From positions 66,198,642 to 66,262,641 of the forward strand of contig JAAALK010000283.1 of assembly GCA_019279435.1 (NCBI GenBank): a DNA stretch of 64,000 nt. The letters are read 5' to 3'. The stretch comes from Zizania palustris. Lineage: Eukaryota; Streptophyta; Magnoliopsida; Poales; Poaceae. Position numbers and translations under genes: made by a program. This document shows, in pieces, positions 21,627 through 31,928 of this stretch; the stretch's first letter is position 1; the number at the start of each line of letters is the position of its first letter. The notes under the pieces were generated by a model. It did no database searches. It saw only the letters and a list, made by a program, of their open reading frames with translations, and was not told where the DNA came from.

Positions 21627-22463
21627 AAGTGGAAATCAGAGGCTACAACCTTGGGCAAGAAAATAGAAGCCATTGAGGAGCACAAGAGGTGAGACTATTC
21701 ATATATTATATTATCGATTAATTGTTTTGTCATTTAGATTTTCATTGAATTGTTGTTGGGAATGAAATTTAATATATATATGTATATGTATATGTATGTA
21801 GGTATGTATGTATATGTATGTACATATATATTGATAGATTATTTGCTTAGGTTGATCACATAGGGCTTACACTAGTAGGGATTTCTCAGGCAATTTAACA
21901 CATGGCATGGTTCTTAGATCAAACACAAAGTTTCAGGAAGTGCACCTTTAGGCCTTGAGCTTGAGGAGGGCGACGCCATGGCTGGGGCATCGAAGTCTGG
22001 CATAGTCGGTGTGGAGGCGAGTTGAAGATGAGTCCCGCTGCTTTAGCGTTTGCAGTCAATCGGCATTGCCTTAGGTATTGTAGGGGCAAAATTGACACTA
22101 GAACCGATCCCCTTAGAATCCTGGTCGCTCCCTTCTTATAGCGTTGTGCGACATGGCCCTCTTCAACAGAAGTCTGTTCAGCGCCCCGATTATGATGCGA
22201 ATTAGTTAGAGTGGAAGAGGGAATCGGTCTCCCTCTCCTCGCGGAGATCTCAACCAACGTATATATATATATATATATATACGGGAGCGCTATTCTACAC
22301 CACGTGTGTAAAAGCTATTCTACACCGACTACTTTCAGTAGTTGATTTTCTCAGTAGAATAGCAATTGAGTATTATTTTTTTTTTCTCGGTAGTAGATTT
22401 CTCGGTAGAATAGTTATTCTACACCTGTGGTGTAGGATATCATATATATATATATGTATATGT

Positions 22464-22513
<50 letters not shown>

Positions 22514-23754
22514 GTGTGTGTGTAGACACACACACACGATCGAGCTAGGTCAATTCGAGTCGAGTAATTAAGCTGGTCCTGGGAAGTAAACAGACTGTGT
22601 ACATGAACATATGCATGCAGTAAGCTGTTGGGGGAAGGCCTGGGGACGTGTTCAATGCTGGAGCTACAAGAGCTACAAGTGCAGCTGGAGCAGAGCTTAA
22701 GAAGCATCAGGCAAAAGAAGGTATTCAATTCGTTGGAAGAAAAACTAATTCATTAATGTTGATATATAGGATCTCGATCCAAGTTACCGGCCGCCTGTGC
22801 TAGCTTTCGGCCGGATTGTGTATATGCAAGTCGCAATTATATTGTTGATCACGACATATATAGGATCTCTCTCATGAACTTATATATCCACTTTTTTTCT
22901 ATGCATTCATGGATCGACTGTGTGTGAGCAGCAAAAGATGCTGATGGATGAGATTTTGGAGTTGAGGGAGAAGGTATAAATCTATTCCTATGTAAGCCTT
23001 TTACGATATATATCTTATCTCTTTCTATATAAGAGAGAGAGAATTAATCTCAATCGTTGATAAAAAAGATGACATATTATTTACTAAGATTTAGTAGTAT
23101 GAGGTAAGACGTCGATTTCTTTAAATCGTGCTTGTTAGATTATAATGATCTATTATCTCTTAATAGACAAGACTTTGATTTTTTTAACCGTGACAGTTAT
23201 ATATATATAATGGCGTATCTTCAAATTTACCTCTTACGTATGCCTTTTGTCCATTATTTACTGTGTAGAAGAAACATAACGTTTAAATTTCAGCTCAACT
23301 ACTGCCATATTTAATTACGCATTCATATATGTAGAAATTAGTGTGTTATGTCAGCAATTCAATTCAGCATGCCAATTCATATATTTAATTCAGCATTCGC
23401 ATATCCATGCGTAATTAATAATATAATTTGTTTGCCAACATATGCACGTACTACAGGAGATGAACCTCTTGAAGGAGAATATGGTGCTCCGTGAACAGGT
23501 ATCTTTTAATTTACTCAGCTCGATGATATTTGGAGGTGGCATTAATTCTCGATATATATATATATATGTTCATGTAGCTAGGACGAAGGAATTCAAATTA
23601 AGAGACTAGATTAACAGTTTTAAATCTTGTTCAGTACAACGCGGCTGTGGTGGAGCTGAAGAATCGCAAGGCGGCGGCGGCTGCCGACGACGACGACCGG
23701 CATTTGGACGTCGAGACGGAGCTCGTCATCGGAAGGCGGGGAATAAGCAGCTAG
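21627..23754 (+). CDS. SOC1/TM3-like MIKC MADS-box gene, 3' part only (K and C domains)
   Basis: Five exons with GT-AG borders are visible: 21627-21688 (62 bp), 22621-22720 (100 bp), 22932-22973 (42 bp), 23457-23498 (42 bp) and 23635-23754 (stop TAG). The 62/100/42/42 pattern is the hallmark K-box exon series of type II (MIKC) MADS genes and all junction phases agree. The product has the amphipathic K-box leucine spacing (KLLGEGLGTCSMLELQEL, then LRSIRQKK, ILELREKEMNLLKEN) and ends with VETELVIG, resembling the SOC1-clade C-terminal VETEL.IGLPG motif with the LPG part changed. These domains mediate MADS dimer and tetramer formation in flowering-time regulation. The MADS and I-domain exons are absent; they may lie left of the window beyond a TE-filled intron, or be lost. 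Confidence 0.85.
21772..21835. repeat. (TATG/TA)n microsatellite in MADS intron
   Basis: Alternating TATATG/TATG units, in the 932-bp intron between the 62- and 100-bp exons. Confidence 0.85.
21890..22257 (-). other. Possible TE-derived insert in MADS intron
   Basis: A GC-richer block with a minus-strand frame (21919-22257) sits in otherwise AT-rich intron. The frame shows no domain I recognise. Base composition suggests a captured or transposed fragment. Confidence 0.3.
22258..22281. repeat. (TA)n microsatellite
   Basis: Uninterrupted TA dinucleotides next to the MITE-like segment. Confidence 0.9.
22282..22440. mobile_element. Possible MITE in MADS intron
   Basis: About 160 bp flanked by TA repeats. 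CTATTCTACACC occurs twice at the left and TTATTCTACACC once near the right end, with internal TTTCTCGGTAGAATAG-like and CTCAGTAGAATAG repeats. Size, repetitiveness and the TA setting suggest a MITE, but the terminal inverted repeat is imperfect. Confidence 0.35.
22439..22536. repeat. TA/TATG and GT/CA microsatellite
   Basis: Nearly 100 bp of TATATG units, then (TG)n and (AC)n, upstream of the 100-bp MADS exon. Confidence 0.9.
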
Positions 23755-24292
23755 CTAGCTAAGCATAGTACAGCGTGCAGTCGATCGTATGCTGCATGCG
23801 TGCTTGTGTGGGATCGTTCTGTCGATGAGCTCGCTAATTAAGCAGCTAGCTAGCTAGCAAGATCCTAGATATACACTGTTATGAACAGTTCATAAGCGTA
23901 TTCATTAACAAGTATATGTGCGTTCGATCGATCGTGATGGTCGTTATTTGGTCTCTGTGATGATCCGCAGCACGAATTCGACATTCAATTTCGTGCTTTA
24001 GTTCGTCAGCAAGTGTCTTATCATGCATGCCAGGTTGCATCAATAATTGATCCGACTGATAAATGTCTCGAACGTGCCAAGAGTTCCACGAAGAGCGAAT
24101 TGAATGCTTTCTGTTGGTTTGGTGGAATTTCAAAGTTCACAGTTAGAACTGTGGGTTTTTTGGCTGATATGTGTGGTGTTTTGTCTCTTTAAGTGAAATA
24201 ACGTAGTTTTTATGTAAACCGGTGTGCCCGGTATCACTTTGTTACGTTATCTGCATTCAATTTTAAAGCAGGGTAAAAAATAAAAAAAAAAT
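23755..24292 (+). other. MADS gene 3' untranslated/flanking region
   Basis: Follows the MADS stop codon, beginning with CTAGCTAGCT repeats. A minus-strand frame here (23879-24133) has no recognisable feature. A polyadenylation site cannot be fixed. The region ends at the CACTA-B insertion. Confidence 0.45.
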
Positions 24293-24311
24293 CATCACTA
24301 CCGGAAACAAC

Positions 24312-24570
24312 GAGTTTGCCGAGTGCCCTAGAGTTTGCCGAGTGCAATATCTCGGGTACTCGGCAAACAAAAAACACTCGGTAAATTAAATGTTTGCCGA
24401 GTGTTTTTTAAAAATACACTCGGCAAAGCCTTGATACTAACGGACATTACGGCGGCGTGCCCGTTCGGCCAAAATTTTTTTTTGGGGAGGTTTGTCGAGT
24501 GTTTTTTGAAAAACACTCGGCAAAGACACTTGGTTTGCCGAGTGTTTTTCAAAAAACACTCGGTAAACAA
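24312..24570. repeat. CACTA-B left subterminal repeats
   Basis: At least eight TTTGCCGAGTG or ACTCGGCAAA words in both orientations, the presumed transposase binding array. Confidence 0.85.
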
Positions 24571-24635
24571 TATTTTTTTATTATTTTATGTGAAACCATG
24601 TTTTAACTCTACGTGGTATTTGTAATTTCTTTTTA

Positions 24636-25850
24636 ACTTGAATTTTTTTCTGCACTCACAATACAACATATATGATCCCTTGTAAAATTTCATATTTTTT
24701 TAAGTCATTTAGCTATTTTTTATTTATTAATTATATTTCTAGGATTTAAATTGAAATAGGTGAAATTTGAACTACAAGTGCCTAAAATAATAAACCAAAA
24801 ATTATGGAAAAATCATATTCATGTTTTAAAGTTTATTTATGGTTCTTATAAACTGAATTAAAAGAAATTTTGAATAATTTAGGGTGTGACGCTCGTTCAA
24901 CAACGTGAAGCTTAATAGTTTTTTAATTATAAAAAAATCAAATAAAGTCTAAAAAACATGAGACTTGTCATGGTGTTATTATATGATACATAGATGCTGT
25001 GATAAAAATTAAAAAATATTTCGAGAAAATTATCACGTAGAGTGTTTAGAAATCGTAGATTATGAGATAAGTGATTAGGGTTTAGAAAAGAAATGAGATA
25101 GGTTTGAAAGAAGTTTGATAGGTAAATTATTTTTTGTACTTGAAATTTTTTCTACAATAAAAACACAACACATATTATCTCATGTAAAAATTACACATTT
25201 TTTGATTCAGTTTGTTATTTTTAAATTATTAAGTATGTTTTTAGAATATAAATTGAAATAGGTGAAATTTGAACTACAAGTGCCTCAAATAATAAACAAA
25301 AATTTATAAAAAAATCATATTCATGTTTTTAAGTCTATTTAGAGTTCTTATCAACTGCATTGAAAGAAATTTTGAATAATTTAGGGTGCGACACTCGTTC
25401 GACAACGTGAAGATTAATAGTTTTTTAATTATAAAAAAATCAAATTAACTCTAAAAAACATTATACTTGTCATGGTGTTATTATATGATGCATAGAGTCT
25501 ATGATAAAAAATTAAAAATGTTTCGAGAAAAGTATCACGTATAGTGTTTAGAAATAGGAGATTACTAGAGGATTAATTAGGGTTTAGAGAAGAAATGTGA
25601 TAGGTTTGAAAAAAGTTTGATGACTAAATTATTTTTTATACTTGAATTATTTTCTATAATAAAAACACAACACATATTATCTCATTTAAAAATTCCATAA
25701 TTTTTTGGTTCAATTTGTTATTTTTAAATTATTAAATATTTTTCTAGAATTTGAACAAAAATAGATTAAATTTGAACTGCAATTGCATGAAATAATAAAC
25801 AAAATATTATTAAAAAAATCATATTTATGTTGTTGAGTTTATTTTTAGTC
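24636..25850. repeat. 502-bp-period tandem repeat inside CACTA-B
   Basis: Units start at 24636, 25138 and 25640 (ACTTGAA followed by a T-rich run), giving an exact 502-bp period twice. The third unit is partial (about 200 bp). Shared landmarks include GGTGAAATTTGAACTACAAG, a CTCGTTC(A/G)ACAACGTGAAG segment and CTTGTCATGGTGTTATTATA. Units differ by scattered substitutions, so the duplication is not recent. Confidence 0.9.
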
Positions 25851-26157
25851 CTTATACAATATAATTTTATAACTTCTATCGAGGAAAATATTGTAAAACA
25901 AATTAAACAAAAATAAAAAAAATAAAAAAAACTCTTTGCCGAGTGCCAAATTTGAGGCACTCGTCAAAGATTTTGGGTTTGCCGAGTGCAACACTCGGCA
26001 AACCAAAAAAAAACTTTCCCGCACAAATTTTCAGCAAAATTTCAAAATTGGCACACTTTTTTTTTTTCAAAAATTTCAACAATTTTCTTTTAAAATCCAC
26101 CCCTCCTTTCCTTCTCCCTCCACTCTCCTCTATCTCTTCCCTCCCACCGACGCCCTC

Positions 26158-26510
26158 TCCCCCAGCCACCGAGCTCCCGGCGGGCTCCTTCCTCGCCGCC
26201 CCTGGCCACCCCGCCCCGCCGCCACGGCCTCCGCCCCGCCGCCCCTGGCCGCCCCGCCCCGCCGCCATGGCCTCCGCCCCGCCGCCCCTGGCCGCCCCGC
26301 CCCGCCGCCATGGCCGCCCGCCCCACCGCCCCTGGCCGCCCCGCCTGGCCGCCCCGGCCTCCGCCCCGCCGCCCCTGGCCGCCCCAGCCCGCCGCCACGG
26401 CCGTCCGCGCCCACGCCGCGCCCGCGCCGTACACGCCGTCCGCGCCGTGGCCACGCCCACGCCGTGCGGCCACGCCGTGGCCACGCCCGCGCCCGTGGCG
26501 CGCGCAACTT
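26158..26510. repeat. GC-rich minisatellite inside CACTA-B
   Basis: Units of about 43 bp beginning GGCCTCCGCC recur at 26226, 26269 and (degenerate) 26312 and 26357, composed of GCCGCCCC and GCCATGGC words. The low stop content creates long Pro/Ala or Gly/Arg frames on both strands that I do not regard as genes. Confidence 0.8.
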
Positions 26511-26809
26511 TTTTTTATTTTACACTAAATTCTTTGCCGAGTGCTTTCTTTTGGCACTCGGCAAACCAACCGTTAAACAAAACCATTCCGTTTGCCCCTC
26601 TTTTTCGCCGAGTGCAACCTTTTACACTCGGCAATACATGTTCGCCGAGTGCCCGAGATTTTACACTCGGCGAAGTATTGTTCGCCGAGAAATTTTTTGC
26701 CGTGCGTCATTCGCCGAGTGCAACACTCGGCAAAGCCTTTGCCGAGTGTAAACAAGGCTTCGCCGAGTGCTTTTGGCACTCGGCGAACAAATGTTCTCCG
26801 GTAGTGCAT

Positions 26810-27155
26810 GTGTCTTCTCGGGTACGTTTGGTTTTGCATTTAAAATCTGCTTCTGTTGTGAAAAAATAAAAGCTAAATCAAACGGATTTATCAAACATGC
26901 TTTTCCCACGAAAATTATATTTTTTTCTAGAATAAATTTGAAAGCAGCTTGGATCTTATTTTTCTGCTTCTGCTTTTCCGCTTTTTTGTTTTTAGTACAA
27001 AGTGAGCATGAATTCAATATGTTTTGATTTATCTAACATCATTATGGTCTGTATTGCATTGCACAATTTAATGAGATAACTATGTGGTTGCCAATTACTT
27101 TATGAAATGAACTACAAACTTTTTATTTATCTAATATATTTTCCAGTTATTTAGT
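26810..27155. other. Spacer between CACTA-B and SIRE-2
   Basis: AT-rich noncoding sequence beginning with a CGTTTGGTTTTGC word. It continues, after the SIRE-2 insertion, at 38421. TTAGT at 27151-27155 is the left SIRE-2 duplication. Confidence 0.5.
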
Positions 27156-29116
27156 TGAGGAGCCATGCTGAATAGCGTGGGCCTCATGGCTCCAGAAGTG
27201 ATGAGTCATTGTCAACGATAGTCAAAGAGGACTGAAGAAGAAGAAGAGATCTGCTGTTTCACGGGCCGCGTGTGACTCAGGTACACGAGCAGCGAGCGAC
27301 TGTCGGGCAGAGGAGGCTGCGAAGTCGGGCTGGCCCAATCCGGGTGCATAGGCCAGAAGCAGTAGAAGACCCACTGGGCTGTTGACCAGGACTGACTCAG
27401 GTACACGGGCGGTGAGCGATTGCCGGGCTGAGAGAGCTGCGGAGTCGGGCCGGCCCAATCCGGGTACCTGGTGCAAAGCCGGTGGAGGCTTTGTCAGTTT
27501 CGGCGCAAAACTGACAACCGTTGATCTTGTATCTGACTGTCCAGAAGAGAAGCCGTAGTCGCTACGAAAGTTTAGCTTCCGGATAAGTCATCTGTAACTC
27601 TAGGCCCACAGTAAGTCAGTCGTGTCTGTAAAAATTCCTAAGGGCAGTAGAGTCTTTTCTTTTATTCTTGAGTCTGTAAAAACCCTAAGGGGCTGCTAGA
27701 ATATTCCTAGTGTTGGGCTGCCTATAAATAGGACCCCAATCCCTAGGGTTTGGACTACCCTTTTGGCTGAAATCAAATCCTCTCTATTGGGTCACTTTTG
27801 TCTCTTGCCTTGCCTCTCTCTTCTCTGGTTCCCTGCTTGCGCCGCCAGGAAGCTTTTGTTCCTCTGTTTAATGCCTTGCTTTTAATGTTGCAGTAAATGC
27901 CCTATTTCGTTGTGTGCTGCATCTGCAAAGGTTTTAAATGGCTTCATTTCATTAGCATAGCAAGTTTTCCCGTGATTTTTGAGGCTTTGAAGGCTTCGGC
28001 TGGGTGTGTTCTTCATTCTAGTAGTACTAGTTCTTGCTGTTGCAAGTAGTACTACTTCCCTGCAGCTACAGTGTTCTGTGCAGCTTTTCACCTTCTACTG
28101 CACAGCTTTTTGATCGAAGCTGACAGGGTCTATTACCTTTTCTGGCTGTGTCTCTGGTGAAGTCTTTCTCTGTTCGAAGCCCCTCAGCTCCGTGAGACAG
28201 GCTTCAATTTAACATCTTCGAAGGCTTCGCTCGATCTTCGATTTTCGGTGTGCGGTCTGTGTTGATAAGCTTCGAAGCATTTTTCTGAACGTCAGTATCG
28301 CATACTTCGAACAATAGTGCGAAGGGGCTTCGGCTCTATCTGTTCGAAGTCCATACTTCGACAAGTTTCGAAGTTGGGTTCGAAGCTTGTAGCTCCGCTA
28401 GGCAACGCTCTGACTTCTGTGTGGCGTGTCACCCTTCGCCTCTCTTTTCGGAGCTAGCTCTTTTCGGAGGTAAAATATAGGCTTCGGACTTGGTTTTCTA
28501 TCGTGTGACTGGCTTCGCTTTTTGTTCGAAGATTGTCCGAGTGTGTGCTGTGTTTGAAGCTGTCTGTTCGAAGGTTTTGCTTCGAAGCTTTCGGTTCGAA
28601 GTTGTGTTCGAAGTCTTGTCTTCGAAGTGCGCACTTCGAAGCAAGCTCCGACTCTGTTACTTCGCTCCGAAGCATACTTCGCTCCCTGCTCCTTCGAACT
28701 AGGCTAGAACAAAATACCTTCGGCTTCTTCAACATGCTTCGCAACTAACCTCCGAAGCAGGCTCCGTCACCAACCTCCGAAGCAGACCTCGACGTGCGAA
28801 GGGGGCTTCGCCAAGTTCCGAACAGGAGACAAATTTGGACAGTAACTTCTCTTTTCATCTTATACATTCTTAGATCATTTCTTTGAGAAGTTTAGGCCTG
28901 TTACATCTCGTTCATCTGCCTAGTTGCACTACTTTAGTTTTACTCTGTTTATCATCAGTTGCTTCTAGGTTAGAAACCTTTAGACTTAGGCCTTCTATTT
29001 ATTTTCTGCTGCGTAGTCTTTTGAGGAGCGTTGGGTATTGGGAACAGACCATTGATTCGAAAGAATTTTTAAGGCGCCCATTCACCCCCCCTCTGGTCGC
29101 TACTTTCGGTCCTACA
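27156..29116 (+). repeat. SIRE-2 5' LTR
   Basis: The LTR begins TGAGGAGCCATGC and ends CGGTCCTACA. The right half (about 28160-28800) is packed with TTCGAAG and CTTCGAA words, many forming the palindrome TTCGAA. Confidence 0.96.
27723..27730 (+). promoter_or_regulatory. SIRE-2 LTR TATA box
   Basis: TATAAATA in GGGCTGCC-TATAAATA-GGACCCC, a typical plant core promoter context, oriented toward gag. Confidence 0.75.
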
Positions 29117-29118
29117 AG

Positions 29119-29130
29119 TGGTATCAGAGC
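29119..29130 (+). other. SIRE-2 primer-binding site (initiator-Met tRNA)
   Basis: TGGTATCAGAGC begins two bases after the 5' LTR. Confidence 0.94.
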
Positions 29131-29181
29131 GAGGTTAGGGTTTTTCCATACCTTAACAGGTTCTAAACCCCTGTAGTGACC

Positions 29182-31875
29182 ATGACGTCTCCTGGCAAGG
29201 TCCCGTCCCTGGAAGCCTATGGCTATAATTATTGGAAGACTCGCATGCGAGCCTATCTCATGAGCCAAGGTTCGGACATATGGGACATTTGCGTTCACAC
29301 CACGTTTGTCATTTTGCCAGTTACTGAGCAAGGTACTGCTGGTATCATTGCTCAGCATCTGAGCAACAGTAAGGCTGTGAACATTCTGTTTTCTGGCTTA
29401 GGTCCCACTGAGTTTGAGCGTGTGAGTCATCTCTCCACTGCGAGAGAGATCTGGGCTACCCTCAAGGCACACCATGAGGGAACAGCACAGGTCAAGGCTC
29501 GGCTCTATCAGACCTACCGGCGTGAATATGAGAATTTCACACAGAAGCCGGGTGAATCTGTTGAGGCTTTGTTTGGTCGCTTTCAGTCGATCATTAACAA
29601 GCTTCGGGACAACAAGGCTGAGGGTGCTCAGTTATTCTCAGATCACGAGCAGGCTCTCAAGGTTCTCCATACCTTGGACCCAAAGATCTGGGAGATCAAG
29701 GTATCCTCTATCGTTGAGAGCACTTCTTACGATACCTTGACCATTTCTGAGTTGTTTAGCAAGCTGAAGGCCACTGAGGTAGATATCCAGTTGAGATCAA
29801 ATCTCACTGGCTCTGGATCAAAATCCCTGGCCCTTGCTACACCTTCTGTTGATCCCTCTGCTGTGAGTTGTGCTGGGTTCTCTTTGATGTCTATCACTGA
29901 GGACCAGCTTGAGTTGTTGGGAGATGATGATTTGTGTCTTTTTAACAACCGGGTGCGTCGTGTCTATGATAAAAGAATGTTCAAAAGACACGGCACAAAA
30001 TCCGAATGCTTTGAGTGTGGTGATCCAGGACACTTCATCGCCGACTGCCCCAAGCGCAATGGATACAAGAAGGGCACCGGTGGCAGCTTCCACGACTCCG
30101 GCAAGCATGAGAACCCTTCCTTCAACAAGGGCAAGCCGAAGACCCGGTTCTTCAAAAAGGCCCTGAAGGACTACCGGCGAGAGAACAAGAAGCGCGACAA
30201 GGCCTTCTTCGCCGAGATGGAGAAAAGCTACTCCAAGCGGTCCACGTCCTCATCCTCTTCATCAAGCTCAAGCGATGAGGAGATCGCCATCAGGAAGGGG
30301 AAGGACAAGGACGACCCGGCGGGCCTCTGCTTCATGGCCTTCGGAGACAAGCCGAAGAGCCGCTCACACCAGCGCCGAAGATCCCGCAAGAGCTTCTGCT
30401 CAATGGCTCTTGGGGATAGGGAAGAAAAGAGCTCCTCCGACGACTCCGACGACGACGACAACAAGGTATCATCTTATGAGCGAGAAATTGTTGATTTACT
30501 TGAGAGCAATCGTCAGGAGTTAAAGTATCGGGAGAAACTGCTTAGGGGGGCTAAGAAAAGGATAGATGAGTTAGAGAGTGAGCTTGCCGTGGCCAACGGC
30601 AGAATTGAGAGTCTATCTTCTTCCCCTTGCTTGGGTGATAGCAGTGAGTGCCCGAAGTGTGAGGTGCTTCTGTGTGACCTGTCGACTCTGAAGTCCAGGT
30701 ACACAGAAAGGGTTGATGAGAGGGACGCTTTGGCCACTGAGCTTGAAAGCGCTCAGCTGGAGCTGAAAGATGCTCAAGCCACTGTCGTCGCACCCTGTGT
30801 TGATTGCCCATCTCATCTAGCTGCCTTAGCTGAGCTGAAATCCAAGGGTAATGAACATTTGGGTGTCTTGGAGAGGTTGAGAGCTGAGCTTGCCCAGACT
30901 AGGCTAGAGCTTGAGACACTGTCAGTTCCACCCACTGTTTGTGAGAACTGCCTGTCTCTTAGAATGGAATTAATTAAGTTGAAAGCCGAGAAGTCTGTCC
31001 AAGTAGAGAGTGAGTGTGAGACCTGCTTGTCTCAGGTGGAGGTTCTAGCTTCCTTGAGAGAGGAGCTAGCAGATTCTCAGAATGAGAACTTTTTCCTCCG
31101 TTCCATCCTGAGTTGGATCAGTGCTAGAGAGCCACAGCTTGGCATGATGATCCAGCAGTTCAAGAGGCAGGATGGGTTTGGGGTAGGTTACACCTACACC
31201 AAGGATGACTTCGAGAGTGCTATTAGCCGGGTAGTGGAGTGGAGTAAAATGACTCCTGAGCAGAGATATCCCAAGACTCACTCCACTGAGTCTTCCCAGG
31301 CTTGTCAGCCCAAGGATGGAGTGATCCATGAACCACCTAAAGCTCCACCCAAGAAACCTATCTGGGTTCCTAAGCCCAAACACCTCCACTCTTCTCTAGA
31401 CTCTCTTCCTGGACCCTCTCAGCCCAAGAAGACAACACCAATCACCACTAAGCCCAAGAACCCCAAGCCTCAACCACATCCCAAGAAGCCTACCTATCAT
31501 TGTGAGTATTGTCAGAGAGACGGGCATCTTGCGGAGTTCTGCTTCAGGAGGAAGCGGGCTGAGAGAGCAGAGAGGGCTCGTAGTGATCAGGAGCAGTTCT
31601 ACCAGCAGGGAGGTAGACTGCGTGTTCCTCGGCGCGGGGAGGGGCTGGAGGCCAGGCCGCGTCATGTAGATGGTGGTAGAGGAGACGACTTTCTTGCCCG
31701 TGCTCCAGTTGGTGGTATCCGTTCCGGCGGAGTTCCAGACCGTGTTGGCTACGGTTCTGGACCTCGTGGCCGCAGGGTTAGGCAGAACCGAGGACCGCGC
31801 TTTGAGCCGCGCTTTGGTCCAAACTCTTTTGATGGTTTTCGCTTTCCATCTTTTGAGCAGATGGCTCGACACTAG
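29182..31875 (+). CDS. SIRE-2 gag
   Basis: The first ATG of the frame is at 29182 (the frame is open from 29176, where the codon is GTG), giving 897 residues ending in UAG. Residues about 55-195 match the UBN2/gag region also seen in SIRE-1. CCHC knuckles are CFECGDPGHFIADC near 276-289 and CEYCQRDGHLAEFC near 775. Between them are Ser/Asp-rich stretches and a long coiled coil (about 430-690) with repeated CP.C or C..C pairs. The C-terminus is Arg/Gly-rich. The frame is intact, so this gag could still be made. Confidence 0.93.
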   Translation: MTSPGKVPSLEAYGYNYWKTRMRAYLMSQGSDIWDICVHTTFVILPVTEQGTAGIIAQHLSNSKAVNILFSGLGPTEFERVSHLSTAREIWATLKAHHEGTAQVKARLYQTYRREYENFTQKPGESVEALFGRFQSIINKLRDNKAEGAQLFSDHEQALKVLHTLDPKIWEIKVSSIVESTSYDTLTISELFSKLKATEVDIQLRSNLTGSGSKSLALATPSVDPSAVSCAGFSLMSITEDQLELLGDDDLCLFNNRVRRVYDKRMFKRHGTKSECFECGDPGHFIADCPKRNGYKKGTGGSFHDSGKHENPSFNKGKPKTRFFKKALKDYRRENKKRDKAFFAEMEKSYSKRSTSSSSSSSSSDEEIAIRKGKDKDDPAGLCFMAFGDKPKSRSHQRRRSRKSFCSMALGDREEKSSSDDSDDDDNKVSSYEREIVDLLESNRQELKYREKLLRGAKKRIDELESELAVANGRIESLSSSPCLGDSSECPKCEVLLCDLSTLKSRYTERVDERDALATELESAQLELKDAQATVVAPCVDCPSHLAALAELKSKGNEHLGVLERLRAELAQTRLELETLSVPPTVCENCLSLRMELIKLKAEKSVQVESECETCLSQVEVLASLREELADSQNENFFLRSILSWISAREPQLGMMIQQFKRQDGFGVGYTYTKDDFESAISRVVEWSKMTPEQRYPKTHSTESSQACQPKDGVIHEPPKAPPKKPIWVPKPKHLHSSLDSLPGPSQPKKTTPITTKPKNPKPQPHPKKPTYHCEYCQRDGHLAEFCFRRKRAERAERARSDQEQFYQQGGRLRVPRRGEGLEARPRHVDGGRGDDFLARAPVGGIRSGGVPDRVGYGSGPRGRRVRQNRGPRFEPRFGPNSFDGFRFPSFEQMARH

Positions 31876-31928
31876 TTTAGCTCTTTTGCTAAACCTGGTG
31901 CCGGACCATTTGCTCCCACTTACAGACA

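Larger units (their letters stand above)
24296..26806. mobile_element. CACTA-B: complete non-autonomous CACTA transposon
   Basis: The left end is CACTACCGGAAACAACGAG and the right end is the inverse of CACTACCGGAGAACA, flanked by the 3-bp duplication CAT (24293-24295 and 26807-26809). Subterminal TTTGCCGAGTG and ACTCGGCAAA repeats occupy about 24315-24570 and 25935-26790. No transposase is encoded; the interior is a 502-bp-period tandem repeat and a GC-rich block. At 2511 bp it would depend on transposase from another element. Confidence 0.9.

Noticed and set aside
22439..22536. Repeat block resembling a direct-repeat array
   Set aside because: It is simple TA/TATG/GT microsatellite without spacers.
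25903..26869. Overlapping ORFs of 118-308 codons in CACTA-B
   Set aside because: They are translations of the GC-rich minisatellite and subterminal repeats in several frames, without domains.
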